Below, in pieces: positions 49,985-62,830 of a stretch of DNA of 64,000 bases. Position numbers and translations under genes: made by a program. Origin of the DNA: Gymnothorax reevesii (Eukaryota; Chordata; Actinopteri; Anguilliformes; Muraenidae); contig CM056573.1 of NCBI GenBank assembly GCA_029721435.1, forward strand, positions 7,601,001-7,665,000, in the 5' to 3' direction. The first letter of the stretch is position 1. Each line of letters opens with the position of its first letter. A model generated the notes under the pieces. It saw nothing but the letters and a program-made list of their open reading frames with translations, was not told where the DNA came from and did no database searches.

Positions 49985-50605
49985 ACAGTGGCTTCTGAAC
50001 ATATTCTGACCCTTCAACTTTGGCGGACCTTATTCGATTACTGATTTAGTTGAAAATGGATTGATTGTTATTAATCTACGCTTTCTAACCACTAATGAAA
50101 AACCAAAGCAAGTTTCGGAGTTTTTGCGAACTTATTAGAAATCAAAAATGGAAATGTCTCATATTGATGAGTATTCAAACCCCTTATTTGGTATTTTGTG
50201 GAAGTATCTTTGGCAATGAGTACTGCTTCAAGTCTACAATTGCAAGTCTCCACAAACTTTGAACACCTGAATTGGCAAAGTTACTCTAACTCCAACTGAC
50301 AGATCTTCTCAAGCTCAGTCAGACTGGAAGGAGAATGACTGTGAACTACCTACGGCCATTCAAGGACGTTCAGGGACTGGTCTCGCTGTCTGTGTTGTCT
50401 TGGCAATATATTTGGGTCATAGTTGTGGGCTCTGGTTCCTCTGCATTTAGCTGCGTTAATTTTTTACTCAGTTCTAATCAGCTGCCCGGTCTCTGCCGCC
50501 GCAAAGCTCCCCCTAGCATGACGCTGCAATCGCGATGTTTCGCCACTGGGATGGTATTAGCCAGCTGATGTGCAGTACTTGGTTTTATACTGACATGTTT
50601 AGAGT
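49985..50605 (-). pseudogene. Tc1-like transposon relic within the probable 3' UTR
   Basis: The minus strand carries decayed Tc1-type text. The + strand phrases gatcttctcaagctcagtca, ggacgttcagggactggtct and gggatggtattagccagctg are the reverse complement of C-terminal Tc1 transposase regions as I remember them. The terminal phrase acatattctgacccttcaac matches the typical element end. It begins about 90 bases after the stop codon. Confidence 0.75.
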
Positions 50606-50692
50606 GTCCATTTTTTTTTCAGGCCTGTAGGTTTCCTCTATAACACAATAAAGTGTGCAAAAGGTGAGGGGATCAGAGTAATTTTTCGAAGC

Positions 50693-50694
<2 letters not shown>

Positions 50695-50730
<36 letters not shown>
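50695..50730. repeat. (CA)n microsatellite
   Basis: About 17 CA units with one interruption; a shorter run lies at about 50940-50956. Confidence 0.9.
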
Positions 50731-50956
50731 TAAAGACACTTACAGATACTCACATTCATTCGCACGTCGACTCACAGGCAAATGGACACAATTTGTACAT
50801 TCACTCTATCTTCGTTAATTTTAGTTCCACAGGTCAACGAACTTCACAAATAATAAAATAGCAATTACAAAAAAAAGTGTATAATTATTGCAATAAAAGA
50901 CAAAAAATTCAAGCGGTCAACACGTGAAATGTTTACACGGACACACACACACACAC

Positions 50957-51020
50957 TGATGAACCAAAACTTTATGACCACCAGCTAATGGGTTGTTGGT
51001 CCACTGAACACTTCAATGAA
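50957..51020. repeat. Dispersed repeat fragment
   Basis: Phrases aactttatgaccaccagcta and ggttgttggtcc match a common fish dispersed repeat (cattatgaccacctgcc type). Only one end is visible. Confidence 0.4.
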
Positions 51021-52800
51021 TTCAGTCACACACACAAATAATATGCATGTATATACATGCACATAAACACACACAGGACATTGGACGGGTCATTGTCTTA
51101 TACTGTGCAGAAATGGCAAGTTTTTTTTTTTTTTAGTGGAGAGCTAAATGCAGTCTTGTGCTGTGTTACAGGAGTCCACTGCTTTGATCTGCAGAATATT
51201 TTCTGTAAATGAATCAGTCCCTACAGCAGAATACTTAACAGCAGAAGCCTGTTAACAAAATAATTGTTTCATTGATAGTTTTTCTCCAATACTGCTGAAC
51301 TGCAGCTACAACTCTGATTCATCTTCTGTAATCACAGTCCAATATATGGAACAGATTAAAAAAAAGACTCGATATAGAAAGGTTAACTTTCAGTCGTGAC
51401 CTATAGTGCAACTGCCAAGCCACTTTCTAAAAAGAATTTAATCCAATTTAATCGTACTAAAAGCTGAAAAGGGTCTGGCCCTGAAATGTGTTGCGACCAG
51501 CATGAAGGTGGAGCTTTTTTTAAAGAGGAAGTGAGGCTCTCTCTGAAGATCCCACCTGTTTCCAACGTTTAATCACAGTTTTACAACATGGTATTCCTTC
51601 TTTGACTGTACACATTAGCGCACTAAAAATAAAAATCAACTAACAAAGCCATTTGCTCTGTGCAGTGTGTTTATATTAGAATTTTTATATAAGGCTGTGA
51701 TTTTTACAGAGAGATGTTTTCAAAAATGGTTGTAATTTGTAAGTATCGTAGTCCTGTGTGTCAGGTATCCTGCTTTATTTTCTGTACCTTATGGCTTGAC
51801 AAGAAGGTGGCCCCCTAAAGTCAATCAGGATATAAATTTACAATGATGATACTCTGGCTGGCAGGATGTGTATTTTAGCAATATCTTTGTGAGACCGGAC
51901 ATTAAGAAAAAGCAACTGCTTTCTTCATTTAATCATGAGTATAGTCTCGTCTACATGAGGATGGCTAAACGACAAAGAAAATTTAATATTACTTATTGTT
52001 TTTACTCAAAAAGTATATTACTTTGCTCACTGATTCAATAGCAGTTTAGTCATATGTTTATTGAAAGAAACATCAATACATTCCTGTATGGTAATAATTC
52101 AGCAGTTTAAACAAATGAATTGTTTTCAAAGTTGAGCATTTGTTCCACTTTTAACTGAAATAAAATCGAGTAGCTCTGTAGTCATAATTTCAAAAGTGTA
52201 AACGTGAGGGCACGCCCAGAGAATCTGGTAAATTTTGGAGAGAAGCCCATTCTTGCACAGTTTTCTCAATGCCCTGTTCAATTGCGTTTGTACATTTTGT
52301 AAAACTTTTAAAAATGCTTGCTTCTGTTGTACTGTAGTGCTTTTACATAAACTTTGGAAGTAAAAGTCCAAACTGCATCCAAAATGCGTGCTATTCTCAG
52401 AACTGCATGCATGTATAAAGTGTAAAATATATCTACCATGCAAAAATATACAGACAATGCATTGTTAAAATTTGAATAACTGATACTGAATGATTGAACA
52501 TATTGATTTTAAATGTTGTCAAGTTTGGAAAAAGATTTCTACTGTGAGCAAATGTTTTTGTTTTTGTTTTTTTTTTTAATTTGAGCAGTATTCTTGGTTT
52601 CTATCTTTGTATGAAGTAAAATTATAACAAATTAAAATTGAATTTTTGACAATTTTGTCAAAAATGACAATTTTCCTTCATGATGTGCATTTATGGATTT
52701 ATTTTATGTAACAAGTTATATTGTTTGTCAATTATTTAAGCTCATTTTATAACCAAGGCTGTTATATGGGTCAAATAAATTCTGAAGCATCTACTAAGGT

Positions 52801-53570
52801 TGCATAGTAATTGCCTGATATCATTATTTAAAGTAGATGTACATGCACATGTATTACTTTATTTCTGTTCTTTTTTAAAAAGAGAAAATGAGTGTAATTA
52901 AGTCCATAATGTTGTTACTCAGAGTATGTGAATTTTAGTAGCAAGCTTTACCAAATATTTAATACAATTTCCATCTAGCATTTCACTATTATCTTGTAAA
53001 TATCAATGTATATCATGTTGCAATTCATTATGGCAGCGTTAGGTATAGGCTTTAAGATTAGGATCAAAATTTTTGATAGACCCGTTATATTCTGTTCAAT
53101 GAGCAATTACAAGTTCCTCTTCATGCATAGAGGGATGCCGTTAAAAGGGTGGAAAAGGTTATGAACCTGTACTAAAAGCATAAAAGGCGAACAGATCTCC
53201 TTTGTATTGAGCGGAATTGAAGCTTCTCCAATATGGATCACCAACAGTTATTAATCTGTATCTTTGGAGTGCTATAACATTTGGCACATTATTAATGAAA
53301 TGTTTTTGGGTGTTTGTTTTATTGTCAACATATTGCATTTTTTATTATTTTTATTTTTATTTTGGGTAAAGTTCCTTTTAACAAATTATTGTTCGGCACC
53401 ACCTTTTTCTATTATTTAATATGAAAATATTTGTAAAAGATATGCTTGCGTACTAACAATTAAAAATCCTGTTTATGTTTAATCCCGAGCCTTACTGTTC
53501 ACGAGTGTACTTAGCCTTGATCCCATCTGTATAGCTATTCGTCACCATCATTCATCACAGGCGCCCCTGC
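52801..53570. other. Downstream flank, nothing recognised
   Basis: Very AT-rich; no gene or clear element. Confidence 0.4.
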
Positions 53571-53720
53571 CCCAGCTGAACAGAAGCAGCCCTCAAGCAC
53601 TCTACGCACTGTTAAAGCATGGTGGTGGCAGCTTTGAGGATGCGTCTTTTCAATTCAGGACAGGGGCTAATGTGCAAGCCATGTACACTGACAAACCCCC
53701 ATAGCATGGCAGATTCTGGC
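53571..53720 (+). pseudogene. Possible Tc1-like transposase scrap
   Basis: The + strand reads TVKHGGGS, like the Tc1 block before the LWGCF segment, but what follows does not continue the family. Confidence 0.35.
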
Positions 53721-54022
53721 CTAGCACTGATAACAGCTTGAGTTGTCCATTATTGTCTTTAATCGAACGTACACAGAGGCTATTCCACCCAAAAACCACT
53801 TGAAATGTCAATTTGCGGGACCATCAAACAGGTTTTCACTGCCCTACAGTCAGTCACAGATGACGCCAAACCCAGGAGTTGGGATGGAGTTGATGCACGG
53901 CGTCAGCTTTGCATAGTAAAGCTTTAACTTGCACCTGTGGATGCTGCAAGAAGCAGTGTTGACTGGCAGAGGTTTCCTAAAGTATTTGGGAGCCCATTTC
54001 TTGATATTCAATACAATCACAT

Positions 54023-54110
54023 GATGGAGCTGAGGATACAGAGGGGGTTGAGGATATTTAGGGAGCTGAGGATATGGGAGGAGTTGAAGATCTTGTAACT
54101 AAGGGAGAGT
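54023..54110. repeat. Short tandem repeat, (gagggag.tgaggata)n type
   Basis: Variants of gagctgaggata and gagttgaggata recur every 15-25 bases. A second cluster of the same motif lies at 56010-56095, on the other side of the LINE. Confidence 0.6.
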
Positions 54111-54124
54111 TAAGGAGAAGGTCA

Positions 54125-56010
54125 AGTGTATCAAGGATAAAGATCATTGCTGTATGAGGATAAAGATATTGCTGATACCTTAAATAGTTACTTTGTTGAG
54201 AGTTTTACCGAGGAGCAGATATCTAATTGACCTGAGTGCATTTCCAGTGCTCAAAGTTATTTAGCAGAAATAGAGATTTGGGATAACAAAGTACTGCAAA
54301 CATAGACAAATTACACAAAATAACGACAAATAAGCCGGCTGGATCTGATGGCTCATACCGAAGAACGCTCATGGAAATGGATGAGCTCATCTCTAGACCA
54401 CTGTCAGTTTTTTTTAGGTGGTCTTTAGAAACTGGAGAAATACCAAATGATTTTAAACAGGGCAGTGGAATACCAATATACAAGAAAAGAGACTGTAGTG
54501 AGCCAGGAAACTACAGGCCTGTCAGTTTAACTTGCATTGCATGTAAAATACTGGAATCTATCATTAAAGATAACCTGGAATTATTTCTTGAACATAATAA
54601 CATCCTTAAGGACAGCCAACATGGTTTCCGTAAGGGAAAGTCATGCCTGGCAGACCTTTTGGAATTCTTTGCAGAGGCCACTAAGACTTCTGATCAGAGC
54701 ACGGCCTACAATATCATATAATTGGATTTTCAGAAAACATTTGACATGAGAGACTAATTTTTAACTTTAAGACCGAAGTTATTACAGGAGGTATTTTGGA
54801 AAGGATTCAGAACTGGTTATGGGACAGAACCCAAAGTGTTGTGATCAGAGGAATCTCATCTGAGCTAGGCGTTGTGGGAAGTGAGAGAATTAAAGAGTCC
54901 CTTAGAGATCAGGGTTGAGACCATGGAGGTAATATAATAGAACTGGATAGAGTGAGGAAGTACCACCCCTATTACTTTCAATGGGAGATGCTAGGCTAGC
55001 TACTCCAGCCCAGGAAGTATGGAATTGACCGACGCCATCTATAAAAATGGCGTTCCATGGGTGCTTATTTCCGGCACCATTTCATAAGATTGGCAATCTG
55101 ATTACACAGCACAAATGGCCAAGAAAATGTGTCGTCTGTGCTGATTGGCGAATGTGTTCGAGGGGAAATGACGAGCAATGCTGTTAATCTGGAACACGCA
55201 CGCACTATACACTCATTGGCTGAACTGCTGCAGTCAGAGCAACAGCTGGACAACGAAATTTGTGCACGAGCTGTCATCAAGCTCTAAGTAGTAGTTCTTA
55301 TTTTACAGGCAATCATGAAAACATCGAACAGTTGCGTCAGGCAAAGAGCTAAATAACGAAGGATTACCGAATGCATTTTCTTTTGTTTCCACTTTATTTG
55401 GCAAGAAAAGAAGGTGCACTTTTCAATTGGTGTCTATGGAGCTTTGGCCACAAAATTGCATTCTTGGGAAATGCGGAAGCAGGAAGCTAACATGCTAACG
55501 GGCTGAAGCCCAGGTACTTCCTCGTTCTCTCTGGTTCTATTATGTATCTCTATGGTTGAGACCCCTGCTCTTCCTCATCTATATTAGTGACCTTGACAGG
55601 AATACTGAAAGCATTCAGGATGACTGAGATAGAATACAGAAGTGAGCAGAAATGTGGCAAATTAAATTAAACATGGCCAAATGTAAAATTATACATGTCA
55701 GAAATAAAAACATTAGACTCAATTACTTTATGGGAGATTTAAGACTGGAATGTACTCTGCCTGAAAATGGTCTGGAAGTGATTGTTCACCAAACCCTTAT
55801 AGGTCCTAGCCACTGAACTGTAGCAGTTAAAAAGGCCCATAGGATTCTGGGATATAGAGCCAAAAGTTTTGAGTATAAATCTAAGGAGATTATGCCTTTC
55901 TGGCACAATATATAATTGTGAGACCAAACACAGGATATTGTATGCATTTCTGGGAACCACACTTCAAAAAAAGACACACAGGCTTTAGAAAAGGTTCAAT
56001 GAAGAGCTAC
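54125..56010 (+). pseudogene. LINE (non-LTR retrotransposon) reverse-transcriptase relic
   Basis: Broken + strand frames read KPAGSDG, SEPGNYRPVSLTCIACKILE and DSQHGFRKGKSCLADLLEF, typical of a CR1/L2/Rex-type reverse transcriptase. Beyond an inserted element come PLLFLIYISDLD (normally next to the catalytic motif), MAKCKIIHV and, at the 3' side, KAHRILGYRAKSF and RATKIIPEEL. An upstream piece reads ADTLNSYFVESF. Stops and frameshifts make it inactive. The order of blocks is normal once the insertion is set aside. Confidence 0.85.
54922..55554. mobile_element. hAT-like non-autonomous element nested in the LINE
   Basis: Exact 8-bp target duplication GTTGAGAC flanks the element on both sides (54914-54921 and 55555-55562). 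Termini catggaggtaatataatag and, inverted, catagagatacataatag agree for about 40 imperfect bases. It splits the LINE reading frame just before PLLFLIY. No transposase frame, so a MITE-like derivative. Confidence 0.85.
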
Positions 56011-56095
56011 AAAGATAATTCCTGAGGAGCTGAGGGTACCAATAGAGTTTTGTATGCTGAGGGAGTTGAGGATACTGAGGGAGCTGAGGATGCAC
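56010..56095. repeat. Short tandem repeat, same motif as at 54023
   Basis: Repeats of gctgaggg and gagttgaggatactgaggga directly follow the LINE's 3' part. Confidence 0.55.
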
Positions 56096-56824
56096 CATCA
56101 GAGAGCGCTGGAGCATAGGAAAAAAGGAAATGTCTGGAAAACAAAAGACAACCAGTTTTAGGGAGTCTTGCCTTCTTTTTTTTTTTAGGAAACTAAAAAT
56201 TCCCTTAAACTGAAGCTGTTGGTTGGTACTGGAATATCAGGGTGTTTGAGGACAACTGAAGGAAATGGTAGTATTCATGTTCTTTAGTACAGACAGTACC
56301 CACTAGGGTCAGAGCAGATAGGTAAGCAGTGGAAATGTTGATGTAGATCTAGTATACTTGGTAGTTAAGTGGGTGGACATACTGTAGGTGTTGACAGTGC
56401 CTTCATCAGAGTGCCAGTGAGACATTTGTGACACCGAAGAACGTGCACGTCCACTGATAAAGCCAATCAGCTCTTAAGAAGGACAACAGCAGACAGATGG
56501 ACGGGAAACAGCTGTCGCCAGTGCTGCTCCCTCAAGCTTCACTGCAGTCTCTGAAGAGGGAGCACATTTGCATAGGCAGGATTATCTGGTATCCGGCCTG
56601 GAAAACAGGCCCAAATCTGGACTCTCACTTCTCCTTTCCGTGCACAACTCAGCTATGTGAGAACTTAACTCACTTACACCAAACCGCTCCCCTTAACCCC
56701 TCGCCCTAAAGAAAGAGATTTTCTGGGAATGGAACTCCTCCGATCAAGGTTGTGAATATGGAATTTCCAAAATCTGTAGATCTAGGCCGAGATAAAGATC
56801 TAGATCTGATAAAATTTTATACAT
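56096..56824. other. Flank between elements, nothing recognised
   Basis: No gene or clear repeat seen. Confidence 0.4.
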
Positions 56825-58290
56825 ACTGTTGAGTCCATAAGTATTTGGACAGGTAAACAATTTGATGGCTATGGCTCTGTTCACCACCACCACGATCATC
56901 GCAATGTTTTTGAAGCTCAGACTTTCAACTTTAGTTCAATGTTTTTGTAAAAAAAAAATTTGAGATATGAAGGAATTACCGTTATTCATGGATATACATA
57001 TGTGTCCTCACACAATCATAAACTGTCTTTTTTGTGGTGTCAAAGCCTTTGTAGTCAATCACTGTCTGAAATCTGGGACCAACAGACACCATCACGTTGG
57101 TTTTCTTTCCTGATGATGCTCCAACAATCTTCTGTTCCATGTTGTTCAAGGGGTGTTTTGCCTGGAGACAGCAAAATACCAGCTCAACTGGATTCAGGTA
57201 ATGTGATTGACTTCAATGAACAATATTATACTTTTTTGCCTTAAAAAAACATCATGGTCAATCTGCATTGTGAAGTGCCTTACAAGGAGTTTAGAAACAT
57301 TGGGCTCAATCAGAGGAGATAAAATAACCTTATACAATTAAGAATATATCCTGCTTTTTTTGTCAGTCATCACAACATCAAGGGAACCAGTTCCATTGGC
57401 AGCTATATATGATCATTTTACCGTACTACAGACTCTGGGAAGAGTTTCCCTTAAAAATGGTTATTTGCTTTTTTTTTGTTTTTTTTTTTTTTTTAATTAC
57501 ACACCAGACACAAAGATAACAATCCAGCAAAGGAGAGATGGAGATCAGAGACTTAAATACAAAAGGCGACAATCAATGAAGTTGAAATGTTGGAGAAAGC
57601 ATTTGAAACTGGAAGTGAGGAGAGTAGAAAGAGACAGTCACCAAGTAATGAGAATTAATAAACTACACAAGACTGAAACTGACCAGGACAATGCGGGGAA
57701 AAACAATTATGGAAACACTGAGGACATGACACCCATGACATCAAATATCCATCACCGCACTACAAAGTGTGGTCAGGGTTCTTTCTGTGGTAGCCATCTT
57801 CGCGTTTAGGCCAAACCCACCTCTGGGGTTTATTGCCAAAAAGCTCTATTTTAGCCTCCTCTGTTCATAGAACATCATCCCATTGGAAGTTCCAGTATCA
57901 TATGACAAATTATTCGTGCATGATATTCTTTTTTGGTAACAACAGAAAATTTTGCCCAGCAACTCTCCCAAATATCCTACAGTAGTGTAGATGGAATCTG
58001 ATTGTACTTTTGTAGAATTTCCGAGCCAAAAACATAATTAAAGTCTGCAATTCTACAACTGTGATCTTTAAAGTTTCCTTTACCTCTTTAACCATGCATT
58101 TGACAGTTTAAGCATTCAAAATAGGCTCGTCACCTTTCAGGAAGATTTTTAACACCATTTACCTAAACGTTGTAATTATTGAAATGCTTGTCAAAATGGA
58201 TATTTTCAACATTTTAGCTATTTTCTTACAGCCATTTCCATATTTGTGACACTCTAAAACTTTTTGAAGACATAGGCAACCATTTTGGTT
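56825..58290 (-). pseudogene. Tc1-like transposon relic
   Basis: The left end gagtccataagtatttggac is typical of a fish Tc1-like family. Minus-strand text near 57770-57900 reads EEAKIELFGNKPQRWVW, matching the SDESKVELFG block after the catalytic region. Interior stops are frequent. A related end fragment lies in intron 5. Right limit is approximate. Confidence 0.65.
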
Positions 58291-60650
58291 TTCCTAATAA
58301 TAACGGTGAACTTAAAAAAAAAAAAGTTTAATATGCATGGGAATATACACCAGTTTTATTCTTTGAATAAGATTATCGCAGACTGCCAATATTAGGGGCA
58401 CACGTTTGTGGGAAAACTATTGTTTTGATTTAATTATATTTTTTCCTTCAGTCATTTTCATGATACTCAGGGTTTGATTTTTGTTAATAATTTCAAAAGA
58501 TTTGCAGGATAAATGACAACCGCATTTTTTACATTTTAGCCAATGACAAGAATGCCAATATTAGAGGAGGGCGCTGTATATCAGAGCTTGCTCTCATACA
58601 GAAGGAGCGAAGTGCTGTAGGGGGACACATTCCCATCGCTGATTTGTGTCACCATAAAATAATCTTTATGCGTGAGGCTTTAGGTGCATTTTACCGCCAC
58701 CTTCTGGTCTTGAAAGTCTACCCATAAGTTGCATCTCGCTCGGGAGAACCATGACAGACGCTGGAAGATCGCTTACCTGGCTAATGCAGACACTCACTGT
58801 ACGAGACCGAGAGTGAATGTCGGTGCAATTGCCTCTTGATTCTATCTGAATGTGAGAGACTTTAAATTACATGCTTAAAAGGGGCCGGTGAAAAATCAAG
58901 AAACAGAACAAGCCAGAAAATTCATCAGATCAAAATTCATCAGATCGAAACTGCGGAATTGCATTTCACTCACACCGTCTGATAATTGCTCATCAGCCTG
59001 AAGTCGTCTGTCACTCAGTTTGGTCGGTTCCTCTTGGCAACAGTTCATAATACGGGAAAGAGTTAAGAACTCCAAAGAATCTATTTAAAAATGCAGATTT
59101 ATTTTTAATGAAGTACTCGAAGTCTTGGACATCAGGCATGCTATTTTTAACAGAACTTTATGGACCAGGACACTGATTTGGGTAAACGCAAAACCGTGAT
59201 GTGGCTCGCAATAACGTGCTAAAACCACCAAGGGACTCCAAAATTCTGTCACACTTCAAATATCATTCACACTACTGAATGACGAAAGAATGATAAGAGC
59301 ATTCCGAAAATAAAACTATGATTTTATTGTCACGTTTTTCTCGTTGGAGAAGACCACTGTGGGTTTCAAAAGCTATATAGCAATATCAGGCAAACAACTA
59401 AGAGAGAGAACTAATTTTTATTTTTTGCCATGATCTACAGGATATTCAGATTACCCAACTTCCCGTTGAATTTGAGACTTGGTAATACTTGGAATACTAA
59501 ACACTTCGCGGGAACAATTACTCCCGAGGTATCAGAAGCAGAGGATTTAACAGAAGCGTATCAGGAGCTGGTCATCCCTGCATTTGGGCAGTAAGACTCA
59601 TCGCAGGGTAACAGCTGTCCTGGTCCTCTTTGAACAGGCCTCAGGGAAGACTGGACTACTTGCTCTGTTGGCTTCTTGTACAAAGTTTGGAAGCTGTGGC
59701 CAGCCACAGAACTTGGGCTCCATCTGAAATATTTATCACCAACTTGACAAAAAGATGAAAAATGAATGAGGCAGGGTTTTTTTCATGGCCTTCCAGATTT
59801 TCAGACTGTGTGATGAAAATTACATGACAACTTAATTTCATGTGTTTGCCACCTATAATTGGAGCCGTAGTTAATGACAGTCTGCTTGTATGAGGAAAAA
59901 ATAAGAACTTACTGGACAAGGAGAGCAGTCAGTTATCCTTACCCAAGGGGACATGCTGTAGCCTACTTCGAAGATTCCCAGTTCTGCTTCAGTGCTTTCA
60001 CTATAACATGCTGTTGTACATTACTTTGAATTAATCTGCTACAGGGAAGAGATTACAGGTTGAACAGTATGTCAAACTGGCTCAAATAATGCAGTAAAGC
60101 ATAACAGGAGCCAATCCATTAACAGGGAGACATTTCCTCTTTGTTGTTGTATAAAATATATGAACATGGGTCACCTTTAGTTCCCCCAAACGCATTAATA
60201 ATCCACCTAAATTACTGTATGAGTCCATTTCTGACATCCATATCTTTTTCAAAACAATCACCTATTGTATATCGCTAACAGTCACACAGACACATTGCCA
60301 AAACATAATTCCACGCCATATAAAATTAAAAATGTTTACTTCTCAGCTGTAATTGTTAATTTGAAATATTGTTTTACAGAGTGGCTTTACAGTAAACTAG
60401 AAATGTGGTGTTGTCTTTCCTTGCTGATATTAATTACTTTCGCCATATTTAACTTGTGATAAAGGTTATCCTATCACTAAAGCAAGAGGCAGAATGTTCT
60501 GACCCCACAGTGGTGGCAGTTGAAATGTTACTTGGACTACCAGTGCTCTCTCCATTTTTACACATTAACACATTCAACACGTCAAAATCTTCAGCATTTC
60601 ACAATCATAATATCGAAAAACCTTCAGGCATGACTTTAAAGTGACTTTTT
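58291..60650. other. Downstream flank, nothing coding recognised
   Basis: Possible MITE debris near 58560-58720 (ttttaccgccaccttctgg). No gene recognised. Confidence 0.35.
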
Positions 60651-60654
60651 GAAT

Positions 60655-61400
60655 TGAAGAAGGGCCCTTTAGGATAACCTTGAGGTGAAATGGAGAAAAT
60701 AGATGCGCCAAACTGACTGGCCCTCCAATGCCCAAAACATGATATTCCGTCAAGGATGTCCCTCCAGTGGACAAAATGTGATGCAGTGTTCAATAGTGTG
60801 TTTTAAAATGGAGAAAATTGTGACTTTGCCCCAATACTTACACTTACTACTGAAGCATTCTGTCACCGTAACATTTCATGCGATTTTGGAGAAACTGAAG
60901 AAGAAGGTAAGGGGAACATAATAATGAGTGACACTTTTAGAGCAGGAGTTGCAGGAGTGACGCATAGAAGCATGTCCAAATTCTAATATTAAAACTGTGA
61001 TTGTGTGCGCGCTGAGGACCACAGGGCAATGGGGTTGCATTGGGACAATTCTTCTGTTGCTTAAGGGGTGCCCTTTCCACATAAAAAGCACAATGAAGTG
61101 GCCTCAAGGGTGCACTTTCAGTGGATTTAATTCAGTGAAGTGCCATAGAGAACAGCAAGTTCCCCATTGCATACCCTTCCAGAGGAAATAAAGGCAATTA
61201 AGTGGCCTCTAAGGTGCCCTTACAAGCAAATAAATTGAATTCCCCTCTCGGATGCCCTGAGAGAGGAGGAAATGCAATGAGATGTGCTTACCGGCGGCCC
61301 TCCAGTGGAGAAAATGAGATACTGAGATCTACAGGGCACCCTTGCAATGGAACATTATATTTCCCAAGCCCCAACCGGCAAGAAAACATGATGAAATGCC
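60655..61400. repeat. Degenerate minisatellite
   Basis: Variants of a unit near 40-45 bp recur, built from gccctccagtggaaaaaat-like and aatgaagtggcctcaagggt-like blocks (e.g. near 60718, 60760, 61090, 61200, 61300). Units are too diverged to number exactly. Confidence 0.5.
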
Positions 61401-62278
61401 GCATGTACATGTGAGGCAGTAGGGTCATTCCATCCCAAATCAACCAGAAAGTGAGAAGTGCCCCAGGTCACAGTCTCAGAAAATTCTGAAAAATTTTACA
61501 GTCGAAGCACTACCCAAGGAATGAATGTTTGCAGAATTTCAGGTCTGTAAGTGCAGTAGCTGCTGAGATGTGGCCATTTATATTTTAAGGCTTTTTCTTT
61601 TTTTTTTCCGATTTTTTACCAAATTTGGATGCTTATTTACAGCAAAGTAATGATGCAGCAGGGTTGTAATCTTGCATACAGAGCCAATTTGTCCTGAATT
61701 TTTCATTTTTGGCTTTATAAAAGGTACATCTTCAGTCCCTAGTCATCTACTGACTACCCAAAATAGAGAGAGAGCTGATTTCATGAAATTATGCTGTACG
61801 TTTGCAGCACTGCTGAGGGAGAATGGCTCATTATCTAGATCTGAACATTTTCATCATGTCTAAACTGATGTTTATGCGTGCGTGCAAACAGTCAGAAGTT
61901 TGAAATAACCATTTCCTTCCAGCTCCAGTGGCCTATTTAGATTAGAACATTTTACGCTTTTCCCAAAACTAGCCCATATTTCACCACGAAAAACTACTGG
62001 ATGACAGTGAATGACAGCCTTGAAATTTTTACCATGTATTGGCACATATTTAAGGATAAGACATACCAAGTTTCAGCTGTAGTATCAAATAGGTTCCATT
62101 TTTACAGCTATATAATATTTCACAATTTTTACACTAAACTTGGTCTTTGTGGCCGTTTCCATAGACTTCACTTTGCGTTTAAAGTATCCAACCTTGTCTT
62201 TGTCACTCAGGTTTTAAGGGTGAACAGTCAATTAGTTGCACTGACATTGAGCTGCTCCCTAAGGATTGAATCATTAAC

Positions 62279-62420
62279 ATATGAAGAGTTGGAATGCAAA
62301 ACCCACAAAGTCCCCTCAACCTCTTTTGTTTTAAATTGATTTTTTTTTTTTTAACTCAGCATATTAGGGTGTTAAAAGAAAACTCAATTTAAAACAATTT
62401 TGCATCCCAATTCTTCATAT
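62279..62420. repeat. Inner hairpin inside the long-inverted-repeat element
   Basis: atatgaagagttggaatgca at the left pairs with tgcatcccaattcttcatat at the right (two mismatches), and a second paired block (ttttaaattga) lies inside. A T-run separates the arms. Confidence 0.7.
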
Positions 62421-62426
62421 ACTTCA

Positions 62427-62830
62427 TCAGTGCTGGTACTGGCCCTGGCTCATCAGATGCAGCGGATGGTCCCTCTCATTTCCATGCCTGCAATAATGGT
62501 TAAGAGTTGCTAACCATTTCTGACCAGGTTTCAAAGTAAATTCTCTTGCCGTTTCTTGAACTACTATAGTATGCAGGTGTTCTAAAATGAACAGAAATAG
62601 TTTTAAAATCAGAATTCCATCAGAGTATATCTTTAATGGGGGCTTCAAAGATAATTTTAGTGAGTGTACTCACTCATAACCTTCTTTTTATGAACATTCC
62701 TAGGGTCACAACAATATCGTTGACGCCTTTCGTAATATGACAAAAACTTCTTTTTGTGGTGAAGGCAAATTGTGTCATCATCTTCCAAAGAAATTTCACA
62801 CCTCCACATCAGAAGTTCCTTATTCGAATT
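62427..62830 (-). pseudogene. Broken transposon-encoded frame in the spacer
   Basis: On the minus strand one frame reads DDDTICLHHKKKFLSYY and CCDPRNVHKKKV, and another reads ETAREFTLKPGQKWLATLN. This resembles an uncharacterised protein type I recall from fish transposable elements (ICFHH..., CCDPF..HKK...), with a frameshift between the two. Family identity and function are not established. Confidence 0.35.

Larger units (their letters stand above)
49897..52800 (+). other. ikzf1: Probable ikzf1 3' untranslated region
   Basis: AT-rich sequence following the stop on the same strand. AATAAA signals lie at 50647-50652, 50892-50897 and 52774-52779. The last is the best candidate for a long 3' UTR because no other gene intervenes. 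The true end cannot be fixed without transcript data. Confidence 0.5.

Noticed and set aside
57360..57809. 149-residue open frame downstream of ikzf1
   Set aside because: Low-complexity start (poly-F from a T-run), no recognised domain, and it lies inside a Tc1-like relic whose transposase text is on the other strand.
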